From assembly GCA_900751815.1 (NCBI GenBank), contig CAADST010000067.1:1-6666 (forward strand): a stretch of 6,666 nt of DNA, in the 5' to 3' direction. The notes under the pieces are model-generated. The model was not told the origin of the DNA and searched no databases. It was given only the letters and a program-made list of their open reading frames with translations. This stretch comes from Bacilli bacterium. Its GTDB lineage: Bacteria; Bacillota_I; Bacilli_A; RF39; UBA660. Shown piece after piece: positions 1 through 6,666 of the stretch; positions within the stretch are counted from its first letter, which is position 1; each line of letters starts with the position of its first letter. The translations under genes and the position numbers were made by a program.

Positions 1-2
1 AT

Positions 3-1868
3 GATGTATTAACTCAAGAATTAGAAAATACAGTTTCTTATATTGAGGCTCAAGCGGAAAATTATGCCAATGATACTAATATAACAGTGGTAAGCGTTGA
101 AGACTTAATATTAGATGGTTATGTTGAACCGGATGATGAAACAGATATCTATAACCCAGTTGATAATTCAAGTCTAAATTGTTACATAGTAAAAAGTTCG
201 TATGAAGATGGAAAATTTACTGCCAGTTTAGATTTTGATACACTCTTAGATCGTAATGAAAATGGAACATGTAATAATTATACTAAAGAATCAATAATAT
301 CTATTGGAGTAAAAGAAGAAGGTTCAGTTGAATATAGTTCAGAAATAAAAGATTGGTATAAAAATAATGTCGAATTAGTAGTATTGGGAGCTAACAAAAC
401 CCCATTAATAAGTGATACTGCTATATATGAATGGCGTAGTAATTATGGTGAAATAAACACAACCCCAACAATTACTACAACAGTATCTGAAGGAATAGTA
501 AGTAATATTCCATATAGTGTAACCATAAATTATAAAGAAGAAGGCCAAAGTTATAATGCTGAGGCAAAAGCAACAATAAATATTGATAAAGAGGCCCCAA
601 GAATAATATCAGTAAATGTCCCAAATAGTACAGAATGGGCAACAAGTAAAACAGTAACAATAAAAGCAACTGATGGTAATGGCTCTGGCTTAAAAGGAAT
701 ATATGTAGGAAAAGATTTAACTGCATGTACAGAAGATTTAAATTATACTGAAGTAGGTGATAATACTACAATTGAACAAGAAATTAGAGAAAATGGAACA
801 TATAAAGTGTGTGTAATAGATAATGTAGGAAATGTATCAGAATCTAGTGAAACTTTTGAAATAAGTCATGTAGATAATACAGCACCAACATGTACAATTA
901 CAACCAACGCTAAGATGGGGGAAAATAATTGGTATATCGAAGATGCAAATTTAGTTTTAAATACAAGTGATGATGCCAGTGGAGTAATACAAAAAGGTAT
1001 GTCTACTAGCAGCAATGTTAATTATAATAATGTAATTACTAGTCTTCAAAGAAATACTAAAAGTACAACCTATTATGGATTTGTTAAAGATGCTGCTGGC
1101 AATACTAATACATGTAGTTTAAATGTAAAAGTAGATTCAACGCCACCAGAAATAACATTTAACATAAGTGGAATATATACAGCTACAATGACATGTAGTG
1201 ATGATACAAGTGGAATAAATGGAAAAACTAACTATACTCAAAGGTTAACAGGAACCAGAGATTATACAGTAAATCAAACATGTACCAATAATGCCGGAGT
1301 TTCTACAACTCGTAGTCATACATATGATTACAGTAATTGTGCAAGAGGCGAAAACACTTGCGAATATGGTTGTGATGAATATTATGATGATTGCAAATAT
1401 GGCCATAATACCTGTGAATATGGATGTGGTAAGGAATACGATTCATGCGCAACTGGTTCAAATACTTGTGTTGGTGGAAGCTCTCAAAATTGTACAACTG
1501 ATAAAGTTTGTACAAAATATACAATTATATATTGTTGCTATGGCCATATAGGTTCTACAAGTTGTAGTACTACTACTAATCCACCGAGTGGATGGAATAC
1601 TCCTGGGAGCGTTAATTATGGGATGGGTCATCAATCTGGTACAAGATGTGATCGTTATGAAAATCAACAATCATGTACATCTGGTGGTTACGACCCATGC
1701 CAAAGTGGATCAAACACTTGTCAGGGCGGATATGTAACAGATTATGGTTCTTGCAGTTCATGTTACTATGGAGAAAATACTTGCCGTGGAGGTTATGTAA
1801 CAATTGAATCGACTTGTGATAGTTGTTATTATGGCCATAATACTTGTGAAGGAGGATTTTTATATTGA
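3..1868 (+). CDS. Secreted pilin-like/Ig-like surface protein with Cys-rich repeat tail (5' truncated)
   Basis: The reading frame is open from the left edge (first whole codon at 3), so the real start lies outside the window. A GTG at 87 is in frame but lacks a visible ribosome site and is probably internal. Residue numbers below count from that GTG. The first ~75 residues, with an Ala/Tyr-rich helix followed by VEDLILDGYV and an 'NPVDNSS' stretch, resemble the globular part of prepilin-like proteins of low-GC Firmicutes. This is inferred, because the diagnostic N-terminal helix is not visible. Residues ~95-415 form Ig-like modules of the bacterial Big_3 sort, marked by 'DKEAP', 'DNTAPT' and 'DSTPPE' starts and 'DNVGN' and 'DAAGN' ends. 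Cysteines occur in pairs: C32/C62, C214/C242, C269/C343 and C370/C399. Residues 418-593 are a Cys-rich repeat tail. The stop overlaps the start of the next gene. It probably acts outside the cell in adhesion or surface structure. The exact function is unknown. Confidence 0.8.
   Translation, partial: DVLTQELENTVSYIEAQAENYANDTNITVVSVEDLILDGYVEPDDETDIYNPVDNSSLNCYIVKSSYEDGKFTASLDFDTLLDRNENGTCNNYTKESIISIGVKEEGSVEYSSEIKDWYKNNVELVVLGANKTPLISDTAIYEWRSNYGEINTTPTITTTVSEGIVSNIPYSVTINYKEEGQSYNAEAKATINIDKEAPRIISVNVPNSTEWATSKTVTIKATDGNGSGLKGIYVGKDLTACTEDLNYTEVGDNTTIEQEIRENGTYKVCVIDNVGNVSESSETFEISHVDNTAPTCTITTNAKMGENNWYIEDANLVLNTSDDASGVIQKGMSTSSNVNYNNVITSLQRNTKSTTYYGFVKDAAGNTNTCSLNVKVDSTPPEITFNISGIYTATMTCSDDTSGINGKTNYTQRLTGTRDYTVNQTCTNNAGVSTTRSHTYDYSNCARGENTCEYGCDEYYDDCKYGHNTCEYGCGKEYDSCATGSNTCVGGSSQNCTTDKVCTKYTIIYCCYGHIGSTSCSTTTNPPSGWNTPGSVNYGMGHQSGTRCDRYENQQSCTSGGYDPCQSGSNTCQGGYVTDYGSCSSCYYGENTCRGGYVTIESTCDSCYYGHNTCEGGFLY
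1338..1865 (+). repeat. Cys-rich protein repeats, core C-x-x-G-x-N-T-C-x-x-G
   Basis: Six units share the core Cys-x-x-Gly-x-Asn-Thr-Cys-x-x-Gly. They begin at 1338, 1392, 1446, 1698, 1761 and 1824. The first two are 18 codons long with a third Cys (C-E-Y-G-C). The fourth and fifth are 21 codons long and share G-G-Y-V-T. The sixth is cut short by the stop codon. Between units three and four lies a less regular stretch (about 1491-1697) with seven more Cys, including a Cys-Cys pair. In total there are 23 Cys in 176 residues. Synonymous codons differ between units, so this is an old protein-level repeat rather than a recent DNA duplication. Spacing such as C-x6-C suggests disulfides or metal binding. 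An extracellular place favours disulfides, but this is inference. I do not recognise the unit as a named domain. Confidence 0.85.
1851..1855 (+). promoter_or_regulatory. Ribosome binding site for the gene at 1865
   Basis: GGAGG lies nine bases before the TTG start at 1865 and decides that start. It sits inside the upstream gene and encodes the Gly-Gly of the last Cys-rich repeat unit, so one sequence serves both proteins. Confidence 0.85.
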
Positions 1869-2587
1869 AAAAGATAGATTGGAAATTAATTGTAATTATC
1901 GTATTAGCATTAGTAGTGGTTGTTGAAGGAATATTTTTGCTAAAAAAAGATTCAGATGATAAACCAATCAAAAATGAAGAAAAAAGTACAGTTTATACTA
2001 ATGATTCTGTAATATCAAAAGTATCAAATGATATAGATGTAGAATATGAAATATATAATAACAATCAATCAATGCTATTAAAATTAACATCTAAACAAAA
2101 AAATATTATGACTTCAGATATAACAGTGGTCTTTAAAAATGCTAATGATGAAGTAGTTGATGAATTTACTACTCCAACAGGAGCTTTAATAAAAGATGAC
2201 ACATATGCTATTAATTTAAATGTCCCAAAAATTACTGATGATTATGCGGGAAATATTGAAATAACCATAACACCAGAATATTTAAACGAAGAAATGTCTT
2301 TTTATGATAAATCTTTAATTAAATTAAATCATACTGAAACTAACAATGAAGATAATAGTATAACTATGAATTTAATTGGAACCAATCCTTTTGAAGGAGA
2401 CATATCAATGATTCAAGGATTAATAGTTTTAACAAATAAAGAAGAAATAGTTCAAGTATCTAAATTTGCTCAAAATGATATAACTAGTGGTAACGAAATA
2501 AATATAGATGTTGGTATTTCTCCAGATGAAAAAGGAAATTTATTAACATATGACAATGTTGAAATAATTATAAATGAGCTATATTAA
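1865..2587 (+). CDS. Membrane-anchored extracellular protein with two similar halves, unknown function
   Basis: This is a 240-residue protein starting at TTG, supported by a strong GGAGG nine bases upstream and by the usual N-terminus MKKIDWK. A single hydrophobic helix spans residues ~8-26 with flanking Lys. No signal-peptidase site is obvious, so the protein is probably anchored with its bulk outside the cell. After an acidic, Lys-rich linker (~27-55) come two comparable beta-rich stretches, about 57-139 and 163-240. Each has a 'x-L-L/M-x-L' strand, a 'D-I' turn, a 'V-V/I-V-L-x-N-x-x-E-E/D-V' strand and a closing 'N-x-E-I-x-I-x-x-x-Y' strand. The layout recalls FxLYD-like or Ig-like folds of lipoproteins, but no match is certain. 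It has no cysteine, in contrast to its neighbour. The TTGA overlap with the upstream stop indicates translational coupling, so the two proteins probably work together, perhaps as surface fibre and membrane anchor or assembly partner. That role is a guess. Confidence 0.82.
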   Translation: MKKIDWKLIVIIVLALVVVVEGIFLLKKDSDDKPIKNEEKSTVYTNDSVISKVSNDIDVEYEIYNNNQSMLLKLTSKQKNIMTSDITVVFKNANDEVVDEFTTPTGALIKDDTYAINLNVPKITDDYAGNIEITITPEYLNEEMSFYDKSLIKLNHTETNNEDNSITMNLIGTNPFEGDISMIQGLIVLTNKEEIVQVSKFAQNDITSGNEINIDVGISPDEKGNLLTYDNVEIIINELY

Positions 2588-2632
2588 AAGGTTAATTGTC
2601 AAATAGTGTGTAGCACAAGATAATTAGCATGG

Positions 2633-2660
2633 GAAGTAGTTAAGAAACTACTTCTTTTTT
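2633..2660 (+). terminator. Intrinsic terminator of the surface-protein operon
   Basis: A perfect 9-bp stem (GAAGTAGTT with AACTACTTC), an AAGA loop and a run of six T follow the upstream stop codon by about 45 bases. The 45 bases in between (2588-2632) contain nothing I can identify. This is a textbook Rho-independent terminator on the + strand. Confidence 0.92.
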
Positions 2661-2696
2661 AATGGAAAATAAACCTGTTATGAACAAATAAAATAA

Positions 2697-2913
2697 ATAC
2701 CAAAATTATATAAAGTAAATCCAAGTAGTCAAGTTTGTTCAGTATGTGAATATCAAAATAGAAAGTTAAAAGTTTTTAAGTATAAGGAGCTGGGTTTGTC
2801 CTAAATGTGGATGCATACATGATCGTGATATCAATGCTAGTATCAATATAATGGTCTGTGGAGAGCTCTATGAAGTAGAAATGTCTTGTAGTGATACAAG
2901 GAAGTCAAAATAA
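2697..2913 (+). pseudogene. tnpB: TnpB (IS200/IS605-type OrfB) C-terminal remnant, frameshifted
   Basis: Only the last ~72 codons of a TnpB RNA-guided nuclease/transposon accessory protein remain. The frame starting near 2697 gives PSSQVCSVCEYQN, the first half of the TnpB zinc ribbon, and ends at a stop at 2802-2804. The next frame gives [20 protein letters not shown], the second Cys pair plus the last RuvC motif with its catalytic Asp, and ends at TAA 2911. Removing one base near 2790 joins them as KEWVCPKCG, the canonical family sequence, so a single-base insertion broke the gene. The first zinc-ribbon pair is followed by Glu instead of the usual Gly. Everything upstream, including the main RuvC residues, is gone, and stops lie just before 2697. 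No tnpA is present. It cannot make an active protein. Confidence 0.9.
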
Positions 2914-2924
2914 ATTTTGACTTT
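2885..2924 (+). other. Two tandem hairpins, probable right-end structure of the IS remnant
   Basis: The first hairpin has a 6-bp stem, CTTGTA/TACAAG (2885-2890 with 2895-2900), and a GTGA loop of the GNRA type. The second has a 9-bp stem, AAGTCAAAA/TTTTGACTT (2902-2910 with 2915-2923), with a TAAA loop that contains the tnpB stop codon. A T-rich stretch follows, so the second could also end transcription. In IS200/IS605 elements, hairpins at the 3' end of tnpB form the transposon right end and part of the guide (omega) RNA scaffold. Position and shape fit that, but the assignment is inference. Confidence 0.55.
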
Positions 2925-2938
2925 TGTTCTAATTTTAG

Positions 2939-2967
2939 TTGCTTTAAACGAAATTTTATTGTATACT
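2939..2967 (+). promoter_or_regulatory. Sigma-A promoter for the methyltransferase gene
   Basis: TTGCTT (2939-2944) and TATACT (2962-2967) are separated by 17 bases. Five of six bases match consensus in the -10 box and four in the -35 box. Transcription would begin around 2974, leaving a leader of about 25 bases before the TTG start at 2999. It lies just after the IS remnant, in a region with no other coding. Confidence 0.72.
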
Positions 2968-2984
2968 AATTATATGTTGGAGAA

Positions 2985-2990
2985 AAGGGG
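2985..2990 (+). promoter_or_regulatory. Ribosome binding site for the methyltransferase
   Basis: AAGGGG is eight bases before the TTG at 2999. No in-frame ATG occurs near the start of the frame, so this site supports the TTG start. Confidence 0.7.
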
Positions 2991-2998
2991 ACCTTTTA

Positions 2999-3598
2999 TT
3001 GGAACAATATTTTACAAATAACGAAAATTTAAAAAGTGAGATAAGAGAGATAACTTATCAAACAAATGATATTACACTTACATTTTTAAGTGATAATGGT
3101 GTATTTTCTAAAAATAAAATAGATTACGCGTCTAAATTGTTAGTAGAAACATTTTTGAAATATCACTCTAAACTAGAAAACAAACTAGTTTTAGATGTTG
3201 GTGGTGGCTATGGTTTTATTGGTATTACTATAGCAGTTTCAACTAAAGCAAGTGTTGATATAATAGATATTAATAAAAGAGCAATTCACTTATGTGAGAA
3301 AAATATAAAATTAAATAAATTAAATAATTGTAAGGTTTTTGAAAGTAATGTATACGAAAATGTAGAAAATAAATATAAATATATAGTAACAAATCCACCG
3401 ATTAGAGCTGGAAAAGAGATTGTATTAAAAATACTTATGGAGGCAAAAGAACATTTAGATGAAGATGGAGAATTATGGTTTATAATAAATAAAGATCAAG
3501 GTGCTAAATCGACAAAAAAAGCATTAGAAAAGTGTTATAATATAGAAATAGTGGAAAAAAGTAAAGGTTTTTGTGTTTTTAGAGCAAAAATTAGTTGA
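2999..3598 (+). CDS. ybxB: Class I SAM-dependent methyltransferase, YbxB/RsmC-like
   Basis: This 199-residue protein is close to the ~200 residues usual for Firmicute YbxB. It belongs to the RsmC-type small-domain methyltransferases that probably act on rRNA guanine N2. The true substrate of YbxB is not something the sequence can show. The start is TTG with AAGGGG eight bases upstream, and the N-terminus (EQYFTNN) matches the YbxB type. 'SDNGVFSKNKIDYAS' (31-45) is the family's conserved lead-in. Motif I is VLDVGGGYG at 64-72, the SAM-binding loop, with Gly where Cys is common (GCGYG). The acidic DIN at 90-92 should bind the SAM ribose. NPPIRAGK at 132-139 is the catalytic NPP motif. It precedes rpoB, as in Bacillus subtilis, but the usual upstream rplJ and rplL are absent. 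Its TGA stop is part of the rpoB -35 box. Confidence 0.93.
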   Translation: MEQYFTNNENLKSEIREITYQTNDITLTFLSDNGVFSKNKIDYASKLLVETFLKYHSKLENKLVLDVGGGYGFIGITIAVSTKASVDIIDINKRAIHLCEKNIKLNKLNNCKVFESNVYENVENKYKYIVTNPPIRAGKEIVLKILMEAKEHLDEDGELWFIINKDQGAKSTKKALEKCYNIEIVEKSKGFCVFRAKIS

Positions 3599-3623
3599 CA
3601 AAATTCCATTTAGGTTTTACAAT
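3595..3623 (+). promoter_or_regulatory. Strong sigma-A promoter for rpoB, overlapping the upstream stop codon
   Basis: A perfect TTGACA (3595-3600) is followed after 17 bases by TACAAT (3618-3623, five of six matches). Transcription should begin near 3630 and leave a leader of about 60 bases before the GTG at 3693. The TGA within TTGACA is the stop codon of the methyltransferase gene (3596-3598). No convincing terminator lies in the leader. Confidence 0.85.
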
Positions 3624-3681
3624 TTTAAATTGGTGGTATATTTATTTTTTTAAATACTAATAGTCTAAAAAAATTGTGTAT

Positions 3682-3687
3682 GGGGTG
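3682..3687 (+). promoter_or_regulatory. Ribosome binding site for rpoB
   Basis: GGGGTG, part of GGGGTGAT, lies five bases before the GTG at 3693. A stop codon in the same frame at 3666-3668 limits how far upstream the gene could start, and no better start lies between. Confidence 0.75.
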
Positions 3688-3692
3688 ATATC

Positions 3693-6666
3693 GTGGCTTA
3701 TAAAGTTAAAAAATTTGGTGACTATCGTGAAAGAAGAAGTTTTTCGAGAACGAAAAATGTTTTGGAGTTGAAAGATTTACTCGAAATCCAAAAGAAAAGC
3801 TATCAACAATTTTTGGATGAAGGCATCAAAGAAATCTTTGATGATTTATTTCCTGTTGAAAGCTTTACAGGAAATATTTCTTTAGAATTTGGAGATTATT
3901 ATTTTGATGAACCAAGATATTCTATTAAAGAAGCTAAAGAAAGAATGGTAAACTATGCTGCACCACTTAAGGTTGAAGCTCGTCTTTTCGTGCATGAAAC
4001 TGGAGAAGTAAAAGAACAAACTATATTCCTAGGAGACATGCCTTTAATGACTGACGCTGGAACATTTATTATAAATGGGGCAGAAAGAGTTATTGTTTCC
4101 CAACTTGTTCGTAGTCCTAGTGTTTATTTCAAAAGAGAAATTGACAAAAATGGACGACACATTATTACTGGAGAATTAATACCTAATAAAGGTACATGGT
4201 TAGAATACGAAACTGATGCTCGTAATGTTTTGTATGTCAGAATTGATAGAACTAGAAAAGTAACTGTAACAACACTACTTAGAGCTCTAGGTTTATCAAC
4301 AGATGAAGAAATAATTGAAGTCTTTGGTGATAATGAATATATAATTAATACCTTAGAAAAAGACAGTACTAATAATACTGATGAAGCTTTAATTGAAATT
4401 TATGAAAAATTAAGACCTGGTGAACCAGCAACTCTAGATTCATCAAAGAACCAACTTATTACCAGATTCTTTGATAGATTCCGTTATGATTTAGCCAAAG
4501 TTGGTCGTTATAAATTTAATAAAAAGTTAAATGTCCTAGATAGACTACAAGGCTTAACTTTAGCTGAACCAATAATTGATGGTAAAAAAGTTATTGCAGA
4601 ATCTGGCAGTGTTGTAACTAAAGAATTACTAGAAGCATTAAAACCATTATTTGCAAATGGCTTAAATGTTCATGACATAAAAATAAATGAAGAATTAGAT
4701 GACTATAATAAAGTTCAAACTGTTAAAGTCATAGATCCTCTTGATGCTAAAAAAACAATTACTTTAATTGGTACAGATGGATCTGTTGATGTTAGAAGAC
4801 TTACAATACCTGATGTTTATGCATCCCTAAATTATTATATAGGATTACATTATGGTATTGGTTCAGATGATGAAATTGATAACTTAGGAAACAGAAGAGT
4901 TCGTCAAGTTGGAGAACTAATTCAAAATCAATTTAGAATTGGTATGGCCAGAATGGAAAGAGTAATTCGTGAAAGAATGACTACTCAAGAACTTGAAACA
5001 GTTACTCCAAAAACTCTTATTAATATTCGTCCAGTAACTGCGGCCCTAAAAGAATTCTTTGGTTCATCTCAATTATCTAAATTCATGGACCAAATTAACC
5101 CAATCGCTGAACTTACTGATAAAAGACGGTTATCAAGTCTAGGACCTGGAGGACTTTCTCGTGACCGTGCTGGCATGGATGTTCGAGATGTTAACGCATC
5201 TCACTATGGTCGTATTTGTCCAATTGAATCACCAGAAGGTCAAAACATTGGTCTTATAACATCCCTTGCGGGTTATGCTAAAATTAATGAATATGGCTTT
5301 ATCATGACACCATACAAAAAAGTTGTTGATGGTCGTGTTACTGATGAAGTAATTTATATGACTGCTGATGAAGAAAAAGATTACTATATTTCTCAAGCAA
5401 CTATTGCCTTAAATGAAAATAATGAAATTGTTGATGATGAAGTTATCGCTCGTTTAAATGGTGATACTGTATATGTAGATAGAATGCATGTTAATTATAT
5501 CGATGTTGCACCTTCTCAAGTAGTTTCAATTACAACTAGTTGTATACCATTCTTGGAATATGACGATGCTAATAGAACCCTAATGGGTGCAAACATGCAA
5601 AGACAAGCAGTGCCACTACTAGAAACTGAAGCACCAATTGTTGGTACTGGTGTTGAATATATTGCAGCTCGTGATTCTGGTTCAACAATTGTTTGTAAAG
5701 CAGATGGTGTTGTAGAATATGCTGATGCTCTAAAGATTGTCGTAAAAGTTGCTAAAGGAACTGATACTTATAATCTTGCTAATTTTGAAAGAAGTAATGC
5801 TTCAAGTTGTATTAATCCCCATCCACTAGTAAAAGCTGGTGATAAAGTTCATGCTGGTCAAGTTATTGCTGATGGTCCATCAACCGATGGTGGTGAACTT
5901 GCTTTAGGTAAAAACATGACTGTTGCTTTCATGACATTTGATGGTTACAACTATGAAGATGCGGTAATATTAAATGAAAGATTAGTTAAAGATGATGTTT
6001 ATACATCACTTCATATTTCGCACTATGATATTGAATGCCGTGATACTAAACTAGGACCAGAAGAAATTACTAGAGATATTCCAAATGTTGGGGAAGATGC
6101 TCGTAAAAACCTTGATGCTGATGGTATTGTTAGAATCGGTACTGAAGTAAAAGAAGGTGATATCCTAGTTGGTAAAGTTACCCCAAAAGGTGTTCAAGAA
6201 TTAACTAGTGAAGAAAAATTATTACATGCCATATTTGGTGAAAAGACCCGTGAAGTTCGTGATACCTCATTACGCGTAGAACATGGTGCTGGTGGTATTG
6301 TTCACGATGTTAAAGTATACACTAAAGAAAATTCTGATGAATTAGGTGCTGGTGTATCTAAAGTTATCAGAGTATATATAATTCAAAAGAGAAAAATCCA
6401 AGTCGGAGATAAAATGTCAGGTCGTCATGGTAATAAAGGGGTTATCTCATTAATTTTACCAGAAGAAGATATGCCTTACTTACCAGATGGTAGACCAGTT
6501 GACATCATGCTTAATCCTCTAGGTGTTCCATCTCGTATGAATATTGGTCAAATACTAGAAGTACACTTAGGTATGGCTGGTAAAAAACTAGGTGTTCATT
6601 ATGCAACTCCAGTATTTGATGGTGCAACTTGGGAAGATATTCTAGAAGAAATGAAAGCTGCTGGTA
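3693..6666 (+). CDS. rpoB: RNA polymerase beta subunit RpoB (3' truncated by window edge)
   Basis: The beta subunit forms half of the RNA polymerase active-site cleft and is the rifamycin target. The GTG start is set by GGGGTGAT just upstream and by similarity to the Firmicute N-terminus ([20 protein letters not shown]). There are 991 codons in the window. Firmicute RpoB is ~1190 residues, so about 200 C-terminal residues lie beyond the right edge. The order is protrusion and lobe ([28 protein letters not shown]), then the fork loop with the rifamycin pocket (457-490), the hybrid-binding DGYNYEDA (750-757, with the acidic pair E755 D756), the flap region ([18 protein letters not shown]), and [11 protein letters not shown] (906-916), whose K907 and K915 match E. 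coli K1065 and K1073. The frame is intact. TGG is used for Trp and there is no internal TGA. The pocket has Lys463, Ile468 and Asp476 in place of E. coli Gln513, Asn518 and His526. A strong promoter lies just upstream. Confidence 0.99.
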   Translation, partial: MAYKVKKFGDYRERRSFSRTKNVLELKDLLEIQKKSYQQFLDEGIKEIFDDLFPVESFTGNISLEFGDYYFDEPRYSIKEAKERMVNYAAPLKVEARLFVHETGEVKEQTIFLGDMPLMTDAGTFIINGAERVIVSQLVRSPSVYFKREIDKNGRHIITGELIPNKGTWLEYETDARNVLYVRIDRTRKVTVTTLLRALGLSTDEEIIEVFGDNEYIINTLEKDSTNNTDEALIEIYEKLRPGEPATLDSSKNQLITRFFDRFRYDLAKVGRYKFNKKLNVLDRLQGLTLAEPIIDGKKVIAESGSVVTKELLEALKPLFANGLNVHDIKINEELDDYNKVQTVKVIDPLDAKKTITLIGTDGSVDVRRLTIPDVYASLNYYIGLHYGIGSDDEIDNLGNRRVRQVGELIQNQFRIGMARMERVIRERMTTQELETVTPKTLINIRPVTAALKEFFGSSQLSKFMDQINPIAELTDKRRLSSLGPGGLSRDRAGMDVRDVNASHYGRICPIESPEGQNIGLITSLAGYAKINEYGFIMTPYKKVVDGRVTDEVIYMTADEEKDYYISQATIALNENNEIVDDEVIARLNGDTVYVDRMHVNYIDVAPSQVVSITTSCIPFLEYDDANRTLMGANMQRQAVPLLETEAPIVGTGVEYIAARDSGSTIVCKADGVVEYADALKIVVKVAKGTDTYNLANFERSNASSCINPHPLVKAGDKVHAGQVIADGPSTDGGELALGKNMTVAFMTFDGYNYEDAVILNERLVKDDVYTSLHISHYDIECRDTKLGPEEITRDIPNVGEDARKNLDADGIVRIGTEVKEGDILVGKVTPKGVQELTSEEKLLHAIFGEKTREVRDTSLRVEHGAGGIVHDVKVYTKENSDELGAGVSKVIRVYIIQKRKIQVGDKMSGRHGNKGVISLILPEEDMPYLPDGRPVDIMLNPLGVPSRMNIGQILEVHLGMAGKKLGVHYATPVFDGATWEDILEEMKAAG

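Noticed and set aside
87..89. GTG as the true start of the surface gene
   Set aside because: The frame is open to the left edge, the upstream codons give a plausible pilin-like helix, and no Shine-Dalgarno sequence precedes the GTG.
475..726. Minus-strand frame rich in Leu
   Set aside because: It lies wholly opposite the intact + strand surface gene, its composition mirrors AT-rich codons, and it has no ribosome site or family motif.
1338..1865. CRISPR array or recent tandem DNA repeat
   Set aside because: The similarity is at protein level. Unit lengths differ, codons have diverged, and there are no unique spacers between constant repeats.
1291..1971. Several other open frames on both strands across the Cys-rich tail
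   Set aside because: They are shadows of the real frame. Their His-, Ile- and Asn-rich or Met/Val-rich make-up comes from the repeat codons, and none has a convincing start.
2697..2913. An intact small zinc-ribbon protein or TnpB-derived regulator
   Set aside because: The frame breaks between the two Cys pairs, neither half has a plausible start, and too little of the nuclease is left.
3620..3632. 13-base palindrome around the rpoB transcription start
   Set aside because: It is made almost only of A and T, and such short palindromes are expected by chance in this composition. There is no T run to make it a terminator.
3636..3658. Possible attenuator hairpin in the rpoB leader
   Set aside because: The stem is only about five A-T pairs around a T-run loop, too weak to support.
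3693..6666. Mycoplasma-type code with TGA as Trp
   Set aside because: TGG is used for Trp in rpoB and in the surface gene. No TGA occurs in the rpoB frame, and TGA ends genes at sensible points.

Overview
The window is AT-rich DNA whose genes all lie on the + strand. They are a surface-protein pair, a decayed transposon end, and the start of the RNA polymerase beta-subunit locus. The order ybxB-like methyltransferase then rpoB is a hallmark of Firmicutes and their Mollicute relatives. TGG encodes Trp and TGA ends two genes, so the standard bacterial code (table 11) is used. With the low GC and the RpoB residues discussed below, this best fits an uncultured Bacilli or Mollicutes-related bacterium, such as the RF39, Acholeplasma or Erysipelotrichia kind. 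That placement is inference.

Region 1 (1-2660) is a two-gene operon for cell-surface proteins. The first gene enters from the left edge without its start. It encodes a large secreted protein with a pilin-like front part, several Ig-like modules (each with a cysteine pair) and a Cys-rich repeat tail with 23 Cys in 176 residues. Its stop overlaps the TTG start of a second gene for a membrane-anchored, cysteine-free protein with two similar halves. A strong intrinsic terminator closes the operon.

Region 2 (2588-2998) has no intact gene. After the terminator comes a 72-codon, frameshifted remnant of a TnpB (IS200/IS605-type) gene that keeps the zinc ribbon and the last RuvC motif. Two hairpins follow at its 3' end, then a good sigma-A promoter.

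Region 3 (2999-6666) holds a 199-residue ybxB/RsmC-like methyltransferase and then rpoB, which runs off the right edge after 991 codons. In many Firmicutes rplJ and rplL lie directly upstream of this pair. Here they do not, and each of the two genes has its own promoter-like sequence. The rpoB promoter has its -35 box wrapped around the methyltransferase stop codon. RpoB carries Lys, Ile and Asp at the E. coli positions 513, 518 and 526, which predicts natural rifamycin resistance.

The most novel item is the Cys-rich repeat protein with its Cys-free membrane partner. I do not recognise the tail as a known domain.
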